Part shown: piece by piece, positions 22,560-34,624 of the stretch
How the letters are laid out: each line of letters begins with the position of its first letter
Numbering within the stretch: position 1 is the stretch's first letter
Assembly (NCBI RefSeq): GCF_021869535.1
Contig: NW_026262690.1
Location: 61,264,995-61,328,994, forward strand
DNA: 64,000 bases
Source: Mytilus californianus
Taxonomy: Eukaryota; Mollusca; Bivalvia; Mytilida; Mytilidae
Direction: 5' to 3'
The notes under the pieces: model-generated
The model's database searches: none
What the model was told of the DNA's origin: nothing
The model's input: the letters and a program-made list of their open reading frames with translations, nothing else
Made by a program: the position numbers and the translations under genes

Positions 22560-22900
22560 GTCACTGTTCCAGGTTAGGGAAGGGTTTGGCGCCAGCAAAG
22601 TGTTTAACTTCGCCACATTATGTATGTGCCTGTCCCAAGTTAGAGACCTGTAACTCGTTGGCTGTCGTTTGTTGCTGTATGTCATATTATTTTCCCGTTT
22701 ATTGTTATGGAAATATATCATGCCGTTACTTTTCTCGTTTGAATTGTTTAACCTATTTTTCTTTTATTTCGTGCCCTTTAAAGCTTACCGTGAGGTATCG
22801 ATTGTGCTCATTATTGAGGGCCGTACGGTGATCTATAATAGTTGTTAAATTCTCTGGTAGAGAATAATCTCATCGGCAATCTTACCACATATTTTTCTAT
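22560..22900 (+). repeat. Retroelement tail fragment, diverged
   Basis: TGCCTGTCCCAAGTTAGAGA, GGGCCGTACGGTGATCTATA and the terminal CTCATCGGCAATC blocks place this in the same tail superfamily as 5530-5800. It is diverged and nested in the foldback core. Confidence 0.6.
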
Positions 22901-22916
22901 CAGTTAAATAATTTCC

Positions 22917-23050
22917 GAGGCCCGGTTTGCCGATCGATCTAAGAAGTATTATATCTACAGTAATCACTAGGATGTCAACACCGAGGTTGTAAATTCGATG
23001 AACCCCTCTCGATGCAAAGGCGTTCGACTCCAATCCTTATTAACTACTTC
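22917..23050 (+). repeat. Decayed tRNA-SINE head
   Basis: GAGGCCCGGTTTGCCGATCG, CAGTAATCACTAGGATGTCA and GTTCGACTCCAATCCTTATT align with the head and first body segment of the SINEs at 10740 and 53238, with many substitutions. The 3' body is lost. Confidence 0.7.
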
Positions 23051-24150
23051 TTTATTGTTCCGTACTCTCTTATTTAAAACAACATATTGTTGTCTTATTC
23101 CTTACACTCACTTCATTTGAACTTTGGTGAAGAGTTGTCCCATTGGCAATCACACCACATCTCTTTATATTTTATAATGACTGTTTACTTATTCCGTACT
23201 GTTTTCTATGTACTATTTTCGTTAACACATGACATGGGTAAAATCTCTTTGTTCTTACTGTGCTATAATCTGGATAATGCACAGCTAAGGCGGACCCTGG
23301 ATTTTGAAAGGGATGGGACTTGATTCCATAAAATTAAAAAAAAATATCTATTTTATAATATTTTGTGTACAATGTAAATCTTATACCTTTTTAGTCACTA
23401 TTTTGCGATCGAATTTAATGAGGATCATTTTTAAGTTTGTACCAAAACAGCGGGGGAGGGAGTAAGCTGCAGATCAATTGTTAAGATGCGACATGTCTTC
23501 AAAAATGAATTCAGTAGACACAAAATAAAGGGGGGAGGGGAAGTCAAAGATTGAAAAATGAAACATTTTTTTTCTGTTTACTTAATATTTTAAATTAAGG
23601 TACATTTCTTCTCGATTCATCTTCTTCTAAGCATATTTTTGAGGGAAAGAAAGGCAATTAATCTATACCCAATAACCCGTTGAGTTATGATTTTTGATAC
23701 ACCGATTTAAAAGGTATGTAGCAAACTGAACTAAAACTGAGAAGATGTAGGTTATACGTCAATAAGACAGTAATCAAACGACAAAAACAAACTAATGACT
23801 ACTAAAGGGCAACATGTCGTATAGTTTAAAAAAAAAAAGGTGTTTACACAATATGTCAATTTTTAAATAAAAATTGTGAATAAATTTAACAGAAACAATG
23901 AAAAACATTCTTACATCAAACTGCAATTCTCCAAAAAATGTAACAATTTAGGAAAAAGCCTAAATATAAAAAAAATGTTAATTATTTAATACTTACCAAC
24001 CTTTAACTGCATTACAGCGTATTTCCCCCCTTTCTTTGTCCTACAAGAAACTTTCCTAGGAGCCGTGGATTGCGGAATATCGTCCGCATATTTCCAAAAT
24101 GTTCACGTAAATTGATGACGTAATGTGTTAAAACAGTTATTAGCCAATCA

Positions 24151-24270
24151 AATCGGTATATATATGGTGTAATCTGCATGGCTCGGGTTGACCTTTTAAC
24201 CCGAACTCCTACGTCGTTCTGGTTAATTAGGGTCACCCGAGCCGTGCAGAATAAATCATATATACCGACC
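24151..24270. mobile_element. Palindromic MITE (~120 bp)
   Basis: Arms start TCGGTATATATATGGTGTAA and, in reverse, TCGGTATATATGATTTATTC, and continue into CATGGCTCGGGTTGACC versus CACGGCTCGGGTGACC. About 40 bp per arm with a small centre. No coding potential. Confidence 0.8.
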
Positions 24271-24321
24271 TGCTTGGTGAATAACTATAACATAAAAACA
24301 AGAATGTGTCAATAGTATACG

Positions 24322-24600
24322 GATGCCCCATCCGCACTATCATTTTCTATGTTCAGTGGACCGTGAAAATGGGGTAAAAACTCTTATTTGGCATTACAAT
24401 TAGAAAGAATATATCATAGGAAACATGTGTACTAAATTTCAAGTTGATTGGACTTCAACTTCATCAAAAACTACCTCGACCAAAAACTTTAATCTGAAGC
24501 GGGTCAGACGGACGAACGGACAGACGGACGGACGAACGAACGAACGAACGGACGCACAGACCAGAAAACATAATGCCCATAATGGGGCATACAAAAATAT
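24322..24600 (+). repeat. Interspersed repeat with GGAC/GAAC microsatellite
   Basis: It begins GGATGCCCCATCCGCAC, has a body with TCAGTGGACCGTGAAAATGG, a (GACGGACGAACG)n-like stretch at 24509-24560, and ends AATGGGGCATAC. ATGCCCCAT and ATGGGGCAT form inverted ends. I recognise the pattern as a common bivalve repeat. The ORF over it is not a gene. Confidence 0.65.
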
Positions 24601-26395
24601 ACATACACTAGTTGTTTAACTAAGTAAAGTGTTTTTAATCACATGCAAAATTAGTCAAAGATTAATATGTATAAACTCACAAAACGCTAAATCTGTTCTG
24701 CAGTAACCAATAAAATTGTATTGATGAGAACAGAAACATTCCTTGATAGTATATAATTCGTTAAAGTTTCAGCTCAAAATTTCATACTAGTCTTCCATTT
24801 AGCCTTTTAAAAATACTAAAAAAGTATCTTAAAAAAGAGAATAAAGAAAGGAAATTAACTCCTATTGCCTTTATCCTATATCCACACACTCCAATGCTCA
24901 TATACATATATTTTTATTAGTTCTGGATTTCTCAACACACAAATAAATCGGCAAGTGAATGTAAAAATCAAATAAAAAAAATTCCCAAACTGCATTTGAC
25001 GGCATTTACAGTTGGATTTTCACAAACCATTTGTTGAAAGACGCAGAATTGTCTGAATATATAATTTTATTTGTTTATTTGGTCATAATTTTCTTCGGTT
25101 ATTTTTGTTTTTCTCCTGATGCAAATAAAAATTTTGGATAAAATATAAACTTTGTGTTATATCATCAGAAATTGATAATTAACGCTTCAAAATAAATATA
25201 TTACCAAATAAACAAATAAACCTATGAGAGTTCTGCTTCTATTGGTACCAATTTTGATTAAAATCTTACATGAAATAGTCCCTAAATATTTTTTATGAAA
25301 AAAACGTTAATTTTCATGATATACATAACATCAAATTATAGGTCACAAATCCTTCTGACCATTAAATTTTACTGGCTTGACGGTTTTTGAAGTAACGTTC
25401 CTAAATTTTCTAAAACTTATCTTCCAAAATATACATGTATGTACTTCCAATAACTTCAATTTCAATGAGCATTTGAACTTAATTTCATACTTAAAACAGG
25501 AGATTAACTCGTAAAGTTACAATGTAACGTCACTTTTGTATTTAGTTAAAGTTTTAATTTCATTTTTTGACTCTTGGTAAATTTGACAAATGCAAGTGTA
25601 TGGTCGAGCTCGTACTAGACCGTACGAGTATACTCATACGGTACGAGCATACGTTCGAGTATACTTATACGGTCCAAATACTCATATTGTCTGGAACATA
25701 TATACATGTAGCATTGTTGAAATAAAATCTTTTATACCTGTACTCATCATGGGTAATACACAATACAGAACCGCATCCGCGTATAATTTATTCAATTAAT
25801 CCTTCATTCTGAAACAAATACATTTTCCTTTTTGAAAACAAAACAAACATGCAAACCAATGAATAATGGAAATCTGCTGAGCACCACAAAATGCATGAAT
25901 GTGTGGAATTCTTTATCATTATTTTTATTTCAAACAAGAACATTATGGTTCAAAGTCTATTATTGAGATTTACGGACCGTTTTGGCTGCTGTGGAGCCGA
26001 ACAGACACTGAATGGAAATCATTCTTATGTTTTATAGATATTTGCAAAGGAAATTTAAATGTCAAATATAGACTCCAAATTATGTCAGTGTCTCCAGCAT
26101 ATACATAAAGAGAACGCTATGTTGGAGTTTCTTGTGGATGAACAAATGTTTACTAAAGAATAAAAAGAGCACCATAACTAGATAACTTTTCAAAATTGTT
26201 GTGTTTGATTAATAGAAAATCGCAATACAAAGATCAAATTTATGGGGATCAAAAGCAGATACTATAATCTTTTCATTTATCAAAAATATAATTCAAGCTG
26301 ATAAGAAATACTTTCCAAGAACAAAAGTCCATGCTTTTTATTAGATCTATATATTTACCATCGGGAGTAAAAAACAGCGAATTGATCTTTTGATA

Positions 26396-26774
26396 ATAAT
26401 AAAAAAAATCTTTGGAATTTAACGGTGCTTTTTTGTGGACTTTAGCGGAACTTGTTATTGTGGACTTTAACGGTGTTTTTTGTGGACTTTAGCGGAGGTC
26501 ATTTTGTGGATTTTAGCGGAAAGTTTGTGGACTTTAACGGCGTTGTGGACTTTAGCGGAAAATTGTTGTGGACTTTAGCGGTGTTGTGGACTTTAGAGGA
26601 ATTATGGACTTTAACGGTGCCACAACCCCATATATATCGTATTAGGTATTCGCTCGAATCCCCATATGGAATTTACTGACCCCATATATATCGTATTAGG
26701 TATTCGCTCGAATCCCCATATGGAATTTACTGACCCCATATATATCGTATTAGGTCACTAACACACCATGTAAC
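26396..26774 (-). repeat. Right arm of the foldback element
   Basis: A reverse-complement copy of the left arm, with TTGTGGACTTTAGCGG units from 26420 to 26625. The outer ATGGGGTCAG/CCCATATATATCGTATTAGG block is then present three times (the innermost partial), so this arm is longer than its partner. Confidence 0.85.
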
Positions 26775-26986
26775 TAATAATATAACGTTACCTCCTTGGT
26801 AAAACTAAATTTTTTAGTACATAGGCATCCCACTTTTTTATCTAGTCACTTAACAAAAGGTCAATAGAAGAACGAAAAATAAATATTGATTCAGAATATG
26901 CACACTGGTAACATGAATCTTCTTTTTTCCTTTGAAATGGTTAAATATTTTGTTGCGTTTGAATTTGCGACAGTCTAATATTCTCT

Positions 26987-26992
26987 TTTATT
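26987..26992 (-). promoter_or_regulatory. PolyA signal of the small gene
   Basis: AATAAA on the minus strand, 14 bases after the TAG stop at 27006-27008. Confidence 0.5.
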
Positions 26993-27005
26993 GCCGACAC
27001 GTCTG

Positions 27006-27306
27006 CTAATTAGTGATATCTTCCTCGACATCTTGAAGAACCTGCAAAATAGTAAAAAAAATGTTTTTAAAATTCGTTTTAATAGAATAAAATAATTTTT
27101 ATTTCCAAAAATACAGGGCCTATATTAAAGGGCACATACATCAGTTGATCGACATAATTGAAATGTATACTATAATCAAACATCACAGTAAATATTTACC
27201 GATTCCGCTTAAAAGCCACAAAAAAAAAAATACACACCTGAGGAGAGAGAACTAAACCATCGCCTTCGATTTCTATCCAATCTGGAGGAGGGAATACGTC
27301 TGCCAT
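27006..27306 (-). CDS. Small two-exon gene, 34-aa product (unknown)
   Basis: Exon 1 (27306-27238) encodes MADVFPPPDWIEIEGDGLVL then SPQ and stops at donor GTGTGT. Exon 2 (27041-27006), after acceptor TTTGCAG, adds VLQDVEEDITN and a TAG stop. The intron is 196 bp in phase 0. The ATG has A at -3 and G at +4, a strong start context. In-frame upstream ATGs at 27363 and 27381 could lengthen the product to 53 or 59 aa, but their contexts are weak and the second lies close to the predicted start of transcription. A TATAAAT (27396-27402), an inverted CCAAT (27409-27413) and an AATAAA just after the stop make a complete transcription unit. The product is acidic with no signal peptide or membrane segment. 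I do not recognise a family. It could also be a remnant of a longer gene. Confidence 0.45.
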
Positions 27307-27395
27307 GCTTCCTAAAATATTTAGACACTGCGGTTTCCGCCAAACGATAATTTTTTCCTGCATGAACTGTGGGCGGGTCATTCATGTCACAAATC

Positions 27396-27413
27396 ATTTA
27401 TAGCAACGCCAAT
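27396..27413 (-). promoter_or_regulatory. TATA and CCAAT elements of the small gene
   Basis: Read on the minus strand, ATTGG is followed by TATAAAT about ten bases later, some 90 bases before the chosen ATG at 27306. This would place the start of transcription near 27370. Confidence 0.45.
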
Positions 27414-27484
27414 AAACTTCTCACGCTTTGCGTTCGAAAGTTTATTTGTCTAACTCGGAATACTATGCTATGAATATAACTTAA

Positions 27485-27606
27485 ATCTATAATATCGGCA
27501 TTACACACGACTCAAAAGTAGACACAAGTAAAACAATACTAAATCACACACAAATCTATAATATCGGCATTACACACGACTCACACGTAGACACAAGTAA
27601 AACATC
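27485..27606. repeat. Short tandem duplication (~65 bp)
   Basis: AATCTATAATATCGGCATTA with the following CACACGACTC and GTAGACACAAGTAAAACA occurs twice in a row. Confidence 0.85.
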
Positions 27607-28416
27607 ATTTCACTCCAAAGAACCGTCGCATCTACTGAAAGACCGCTTAGATTCTTAAATCAGCTGATAAAGAAATCATACTAACAAACAATTTGTGGGG
27701 TACACGTCTATGGGACAGCAACCATTCAGAACAGAAAATCAAAACACACGTAGAGGTTTACATACGGCCCTCAGCAAAAAAACAACTGAGTGTCTATACA
27801 ATATGTCAAGCCTTTAATTGCCTCGAGTCTGAAAAAAATCAATTATTTAAATCAATATATGGAAGTAAAACGTTGCTTTCATTGAAATCTAAGATGTCAT
27901 AATAAACATTGGCATATCGAACCAACTCAGAAATGCTGTTAGAAACAGCAAACGGAACATCACCATCATGAAATTGAAAAATTACGCATTATTATATGTG
28001 TTTAGTGTGGACATTTAGGGCTTTGGTTTTACGCACAACATAAAAATAAGGGAATGTGGGATCAAAAAGACGGCAACCGAAATATACAAAAAAAACCAAC
28101 AAAATACATCTAAATGTAACCATAATATATAGTCTCCGGGTGATTTAGAGGTATCTACATGTACGTTATTCTAAATGCTGACCTCTAGACGTCCTTCTTT
28201 ACAGGTTTTTTTTTGGGGAACAGTTAAGACGAGACTAAACGAGATTTTATTATCTGTAATGGATAGGCAAATGTTCTACATATTTTTAATGCAAAGCAAT
28301 TGTTCATTTAGCTCGGAAGAAGACTGCATAGTTAAATACAGACTAATAAACTCGTTGCTTAAAATACATTGTATGATTAGATTACATACTTGATGATCTC
28401 ACATCAGAAATTGAAC

Positions 28417-28517
28417 TTTCAGTTGTGCATTCAAATAACATGTAAACGTTTGTTTTATGGTAAAGGAACTTTCAGTTGTGCATTCAAATGCTATGTAAAC
28501 GTTTGTTTTATGGTAAA
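28417..28517 (+). repeat. Short tandem duplication (~50 bp)
   Basis: GAACTTTCAGTTGTGCATTC through GTTTGTTTTATGGTAAAG occurs twice, just before the RT fragment. It adds spurious N-terminal residues to the open frame. Confidence 0.85.
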
Positions 28518-28529
28518 GAATTTAGGTTT

Positions 28530-28926
28530 TAACACCCAGTCTTTGATAGAGCCATGCAAAAGGCTTATATATGACTTACATCTAGAAATTGACAATGAGG
28601 GTCGGTTGAAAACAAAACTTTACGACAAAAGAGATGATTTCAGCTTCCCAATTGTGAACTTTCCATTTCTATGTAGCAACATTCCAGCAGCGCCTGCATA
28701 CGGAGTATATATCTCCCAGTTGATACGATATTCCCGGGCTTGTATTTCCTATTATGATTTCCTTGATAGAGGATTGCTGCTCACAAGGAAGCTATTAAAC
28801 CAAGAGTTCCAAATGGTGAAGTTGGAATCATCCCTTCGTAAATTTTACGGACGTCATCACGAGTTGGTTTACCGTTATGGAATAACCGTTTCACAGATGA
28901 TATCGGATATGTTCCTTATGTCGTAA
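28530..28926 (+). pseudogene. Penelope-like RT C-terminal fragment
   Basis: About 130 codons, open to TAA, encode the segment after the catalytic YIDD: KLYDKRDDFSFPIVNFPFL, YGVYISQLIRYSRAC, LLNQEFQMVKLESSLRKFYG and RHHELVYRYG, ending FLMS. It is homologous to 6930-7245. The palm domain is missing, so this is a 5'-truncated insertion. The frame is well preserved, suggesting a fairly recent copy. Confidence 0.75.
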
Positions 28927-29225
28927 CTTCAATACCCTTCCCTTTTCACGAATGTGACCTACCGAATTAGACTATTTACCGGATTTGTAATAACATAAGC
29001 AACACGACGGGTGCCACATGTGGAGCAGGATCTGCTTACCCTTCCGGAGCACCTGAGATCACCCCCAGTTTTGATGGGGTTCGTGTTGCTTAGTCTTTAG
29101 TTTTCTATGTTGTGTCATCTGTACTATTATTTGTCTGTTTGTCTTTTTATTTTTGGCCATGGCGTTGTCAGTTTGTTTTCGATCTGTGAGTTTGACTGTC
29201 CCTCTGGTATCTTTCGTCCCTCTTT
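28927..29225 (+). repeat. 3' UTR of the RT fragment
   Basis: It contains GAGCACCTGAGATCACCCCC, GTTTTGATGGGGTTCGTGTT and ends GTATCTTTCGTCCCTC. A diverged relative lies at 48110-48310. Confidence 0.7.
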
Positions 29226-32139
29226 TATAAGTGGGTCCACATGACATGTCACCAAATGTAATGAAATTTTGCACATATGTTATGATAGTCAAGAGAAAAA
29301 AAATTCTAGCTTTAAAATTTGATTTAAGGCTTATTTTAGATTTTGCAGCGCCATCTATTGGAAAATGCTTAATTTCCCAAAATTTCCACAAAAATGTCAC
29401 ACTTTTGTTACTCTGAATATGCTAAATATGGTTATGTTTAGCTGATATTTGAGTTGATTTTTATAATAAGCATCATTCGTCCTTCGAAACTTGACAAAAT
29501 GTTTTTGCTTGAGTATAGCTATATTTTGGGGCTGACCGGTCTAAAAAGGGCATTTTGGACATTTTTTGGATACTTCCTAAAAAGGTCAACAAAAAGACAG
29601 GAAATCTTGTAAAGTACAATGCATTTTTTAATGTTTTAAATATTTCTATAAAGTTTTACATATGTGCTACAAGTTTTATGATTTTTGAGCTGGGGTCTCC
29701 TTCACCGTTACCATGGCAACGGAATAAAAATGAGTAATTTTCACGTATTTTTCACAATAATCCGTGTATTTAATCATGAAAACTTATTTATCTTTTGACA
29801 CTGGCTTATGATATTTGGCATGAAGTTGTATAACAATAAGACAGTGTATCCCATAAAAATTAAAACCGTCAAATGACCTTGACCTTTGATCTCAAGGTCA
29901 AAATACTTGATTTTTTTTTACATTTTCTTATCTGGAGCACACCTTTTCCTCTCCCTTGACAAAGTCTTTTCATACTTGACACACAAGTGCAGCACCTCAA
30001 CATCATGTGTCACATACCATGGATGATGACCTTGATCTTTGACCTTCAAGGTCAAATAAAGAGTCAAGGTCAAATACTTTATTTCATATGTCACCCTGAA
30101 ACCAAGCATATTCTTTCTTGCCATGTGAATATGAAAATGAAGAGATGTGGACTGATTGCTTATGAGACAACTATCAACGTCAGTTAAAATGAAGTGGTAG
30201 TAAGCAATTCATAGGCCACAGAACGTGCAAGACCTTTTTTGTGCAGCTAAGGGTTTGTCCCTGGGGGTCATGCCCCGTCCCTCATAAAATAATTATATTT
30301 ATCTAAAAAAAGGGTTCAGAACTCCATCCTTAACCCATATTTAATCTAAATTGCCTTTCTAGTTCATCATGAGGGACATGCCCTGCCCCCTTCATATTAT
30401 TGATGGTAAAATAGCTTGAAATATGTTCATATCCCTACCTCTAAATCATATATATATTCTCAATCAGCAAGACAACACCTTTGAGTACACCATATATGTT
30501 TTTGCTGTGGTTCGTGCCCCTTATATATCTGTTCAGATACCCAACTATAAACCATGTACTCAAATAAATATATCATGACTAGACCAATTAAGTGTAACAT
30601 ATATTGTGTCCCTCATGCCCTACCCCCTCGTTTCATAAATTGGTAAATATATGGAAAACAGTACATATTTCCATGCATTAACCATATATTCTTACTTGCA
30701 ATGACAATCTTTTTTTTACCAGAATGATTTCTACAGGGGAGACATTAATTTTAATTCACTAAAACGGTTCCACCTAGTTGTAATTAAATTCAAAGACAAT
30801 TTGGTAGAATTCTGACTTATGCAGACAAATTTGAAATACTATGAATTCAGAACGTAATGTGTGTAATATTATTATTGCATATTCATGGTGACTGTCAAAA
30901 ATGTGAGATTAATTAAGGCAAATTTAAACTATATTGAATATTGTACAAAAAATGAAATGTAATTTAGGTCATGTCACAGTCTGGGCCTTATAGGGGTAAC
31001 TACGTGTTGTGGGTTTTCCTGTTTGTTGCAGATCGTGTGGCGACCTCTGGGTGTATACATTTTTGGTTAGTTAACTTCTGAGATGAAATATTGTCTCCTT
31101 GACATATACCCCATATCTGTTCTTGATGTCCCCCTCAGCATCACATTGCGGCCGGGAATATATGAATGCTGTTCGTTCGTCTGTCCGTCCAAGCATCGGT
31201 CCGGATTGTAAACTTTCTAGCATAATTAATCGTTATCTAATTTGGATAAAATTTATGCGGTAGCTTCCTACAGACAACAGGTCAAGTTTGAAAATATCCT
31301 TGTACAAATATTTAGTAGACGGGTAACACTGAAAATCTGTTGTGTTATTCATATTGCAATAATTTTTAAATTTACAGGAATATATTTTTTAAGTTTCGAT
31401 CAGAAAGTTTCAACATACATTGTACATGTAAACGTCAGCTTGTTAGATTTCCCAAATAAACTAAGAAAACCATGAAGATTTTGATAAATAAAGGCTGGGT
31501 TTTGAAAAGGTCCAAGAAAGTTGTAAAATTTCCCCAAAATTGTAAGAGAGGTTATTATAATACCACATCTTTTTATTTTTACATTGTATGCTTTTTTGAG
31601 CAAGGAGAAAAACAACTTGAAAAAGACCTCGTTATGAAGGCATTTGCGATCGCCCTAAAAACAACTCCATATAAAATGTTTCCACCAAAAGAATGGTTAT
31701 CATCAAATTAGATCAGAAGCTTATTTGGAAACGTTACTTTAAAGAAAACAAATGAATTGGTGGACAATTCTAATAAAGTGGAAACAATTGATGAAGCAGA
31801 TGTAGGACATGATTCAGACTTCATTGAAGTACTACTGTCAAATATTGAATATATTGAACTCAAGATCAGTTGAGGACATAATAACGAGAACTTATTGCTT
31901 CTTCTTATGTCCAATATATGTGTTTATATATCAGAAATATTTGTGAATGTATCAACCAGACTCAAGCTAGCGAACAATAAGCCGGCGAACAATAAGATGC
32001 ATCAAGCTAGCGAACAATAAGCCAGCGAACAATAAGAAAACTTCCAACCTGATCATGCCTAAAAACCGAAGACTTGCAATAACACGAAACTTCCTTTGAA
32101 ATCTGATGACAATCATTTCCAGTAGGAAGACGAAATGCA
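29226..32139. other. Gene-free repeat-rich stretch
   Basis: No credible gene. Two short runs contain reiterated TGACCTT/AAGGTCA motifs (29873-29905 and 30028-30075). A retroelement tail trace lies at 30130-30230 (AGAGATGTGGACTGATTGCT). A GTTCGTCTGTCCGTCC phrase at 31160-31195 resembles the microsatellite part of the repeat at 24322. A short duplicate AAGCTAGCGAACAATAAGCC lies near 31965-32030. Confidence 0.5.
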
Positions 32140-32210
32140 ATTCCAGGTTACTGCCTTGGGACAGGCACATAAAGAATGTGGCGGCGTTAAACATGTCTTG
32201 ACGCAGCGCG
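32140..32210 (-). repeat. Retroelement tail scrap (minus)
   Basis: CTTGGGACAGGCACATAAAG and TGTGGCGGCGTTAAACATGT are the minus-strand hallmarks of the Penelope-like tail. Confidence 0.6.
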
Positions 32211-32239
32211 GATCTTCACGGGGGGTACTAAACTTACCA

Positions 32240-32904
32240 GTATTAACAATTTATATGTTGAAACTCGAAGGGAAAAATTATCTGAAAGACGGCGCAATCA
32301 TAGACTAATTCATTATCACAAAATTTTGAATAATAAAACTCCAGAGTATTTAAGAGATTTATTGCCCGATTCAGTAGGAAGTAGACATGATCACAACACA
32401 AGACAAAGAAATAATATTACACAAGTCAACACACGGACCCGTTTATATTCTGAATATTTCATCCCAGCAACAACAAAACTATGGAACACTCTTAACTTAA
32501 ACATAAGAAAATGTGAATCTCTATCATTATTCAAAAAACAAATTCGTACCCAAAATAGTAAGGCTCCAACGTATTATTATATAGGATATCGTTTTGGTCA
32601 AATTCTTCATGCTCGCTTAAGAATGGATTCAAGTTCATTGAATTCTCACCTATTCCTTCGTAATTTAGTAGACTCTCCAAATTGTCGTTGTGGTGATGTA
32701 GAAACAAGTTATCACTTCCTGTTATCTTGTCCAATATACACTGATTTAAGACATGAACTATTAGATTCTGTTTCAGTTCTTCCTGTCCAAGTTGACACAA
32801 AAACTTTGCTTTTTGGATCAACGGTACTCTCAGATGAGCAAAATAGTCTTTTATTTAGTTTGGTGCAGAAATATTTTATTAAAAGTAAACGCTTTAACCC
32901 TTGA
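32240..32904 (+). pseudogene. LINE ORF2 C-terminal fragment (Jockey/CR1-like)
   Basis: An open frame of about 200 codons encodes the region after the RT domain of a non-LTR retrotransposon. Visible are RLYSEYFIPATTKLWNTL, the RxxxSLSLFKKQI motif, then LHARLRMDSSSLNSHLF and a Cys-His motif CRCGDVETSYHFLLSCPIY. The pattern LWN-L...FK and C-x-CG-x2-E-x3-H-x4-C is standard for CR1/Jockey-type LINEs. The frame ends at TGA 32902-32904. No RT domain precedes it, so it is 5'-truncated. A T-rich 3' UTR runs to about 33215. Confidence 0.8.
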
Positions 32905-33214
32905 TGTTACTGCTTCATCATTCAATAGGAACCCAAGCATTTCACACTGTATACATTACAAAAATTCATGTTTATTTTATTTTTTTATTTTTTATTTCTT
33001 CTTCTCTTAAGTATTTTCCACCTTTTTTATATTCATATATTTATTACATAGCATGCCAGTAATTATATTTATGTATTGTTCAATAAGTGTATTATTTTTG
33101 TAAAAGCAGACAGATTTGTAAAAGCAAATTGCTTGTTTCTGAATCCTTAATTTTCATTTCATTTGTATAATATGGTTCAATGTTGATTTATCTGAATAAA
33201 TATTGTTTAAACTA

Positions 33215-33810
33215 AACATGTTTGTGAGCGCTCAACCCTCCCCCTAACCTGGGACAGTGGTGTAACAGTACAACATAAGATCAAACTATAAAAAGCAGTT
33301 GAAAAAGGCTTAACAAATAAGATGGATAATACAGAAATACATCTAACAAAAACACAAAGTAGACGTGGACGGGTACTTTAAATCCCAAAAACAAAACGAC
33401 ACTTAGTACAGATCTGAGAGTTTTAGCAGTTACTGACAGCTAGTTCAAAGCCAATAACAACTAATGAAAAAAATCATGTATCTAAGACTAAAATATCAAT
33501 CAGTACACATCCAACATCCAATGGATTTAGTGTAAAGACGTCATTAACAGTCAGTGAAAAACATTACCTTGTGAAATGCCAAACTATAAGTATCGACAGA
33601 TTGTAGTACCGTAAAAGTACATATGTGTAATATTTAGTATGGTTTTAATTTACTGATAACAAAATCAATATTTACACCAATAAAAACAATATTCAAAGTT
33701 TTAATTACAGAGTTGAATAGGTAACCTTTTTGAATAAGTTTATTTAAAGGATTGATAAGTTTACCCTAGTTATTTTTGTAAACATCAGCTTTTTACCTAA
33801 TGGAACAGAT
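33215..33810 (-). pseudogene. Penelope-like 3' UTR with the last RT codons (minus)
   Basis: On the plus strand it starts CATGTTTGTGAGCGCTCAAC and CCTCCCCCTAACCTGGGACA. In reverse, the far end (33700-33810) reads KLINPLNKLIQKGYLFNSVI, matching the C-terminus of the RT at 14877 and 43500. A truncated, diverged copy. Confidence 0.65.
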
Positions 33811-34587
33811 TGCCCGGCTATAAAAACTACAGTCTCTGAAATTATGTTTAAAGTACAATTTAAGAACAAAGGGCTAGTGCGAGCTTTTCCCATCAATTGG
33901 CGTCAGTCGTCAGTCGTCCGTTGTGGTCGTCCGTTAGATTTTACAAAAATCTTCTCCTCTGAAACTATTGGGCTAAATTTAATCAGACTTGGCCACAATC
34001 ACCATTGGGTAAAGAGTTTTGAAATTGTGTGCAATGACCACCCCCTTTTTCCAACCAACATGGCCGACAAATTATTTTAGAAGCCTGTTTTTATAATTAG
34101 ATTTCTTTGTAATATCCCCTTGGTTATATAAAAATCAATGTTATGGTGACTGTAATTTGTTAGCTCTCTACACCTTGTTAGATTATTGCTCTTTAAAAAA
34201 AAACCACTTTAAAACAACATGGATATACAGATTGATTTTTTATAATAAATTTTTTCAGAAATTGCAAATTTTGACATTTTTCAACAGAATCATAGAAAAA
34301 AATCACAATCAGTTTTTTTGGTCTAAACATTCACTTATTATACTTTGGTATGCTTTGTTTTATATTTTACTTTATGAAAAGAAAAGAAAAATCGAAACAC
34401 TTATAATGTATCAAGAGCAGAATGCTTAATTTGAAGAAAAAATAGATACTTTTTAAAGATTTTAGAAAATGCATTTTTTACTGAATTATCTCCCTTTGTA
34501 CAATAGAAAATCAATATTTATGGCTTCATTTATTGTAATTGTATTATCTTCATTGTTAGTTTAACTTACATTGTTAAGTATAATAAT
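33811..34587. other. Repeat-like intergenic DNA
   Basis: No gene. 34190-34560 (ending ACTGAATTATCTCCCTTTG) matches two tandem copies at 37326-37600 and 37697-37975, on the far side of the foldback element. 33860-34080 has the cadence of other interspersed repeats (GGCGTCAGTCGTCAGTCGTC). Confidence 0.5.
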
Positions 34588-34624
34588 GGTTTTTACGGAA
34601 GCGTATTACGGCCATCCTTTTTTT

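Larger units (their letters stand above)
21389..26774. mobile_element. 5.4-kb foldback element with repeat-built arms
   Basis: The ends read GTTACAAGGTGTGCTAGTGA on the left and, in reverse, GTTACATGGTGTGTTAGTGA on the right. The arms (21389-21712 and 26396-26774) are collinear inverted copies made of an outer ATATATATGGGGTCAG block and an inner run of CGCTAAAGTCCACAA units. The 4.7-kb core holds a retroelement tail, a decayed SINE, a palindromic MITE and a GGAC-rich repeat, and no transposase. No target duplication is clear. Architecture recalls Drosophila Foldback/Galileo elements; the relationship is only structural. Confidence 0.8.

Noticed and set aside
22511-22831. 106-aa Cys-rich open frame
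   Set aside because: Falls within a diverged retroelement tail that recurs elsewhere without an open frame.
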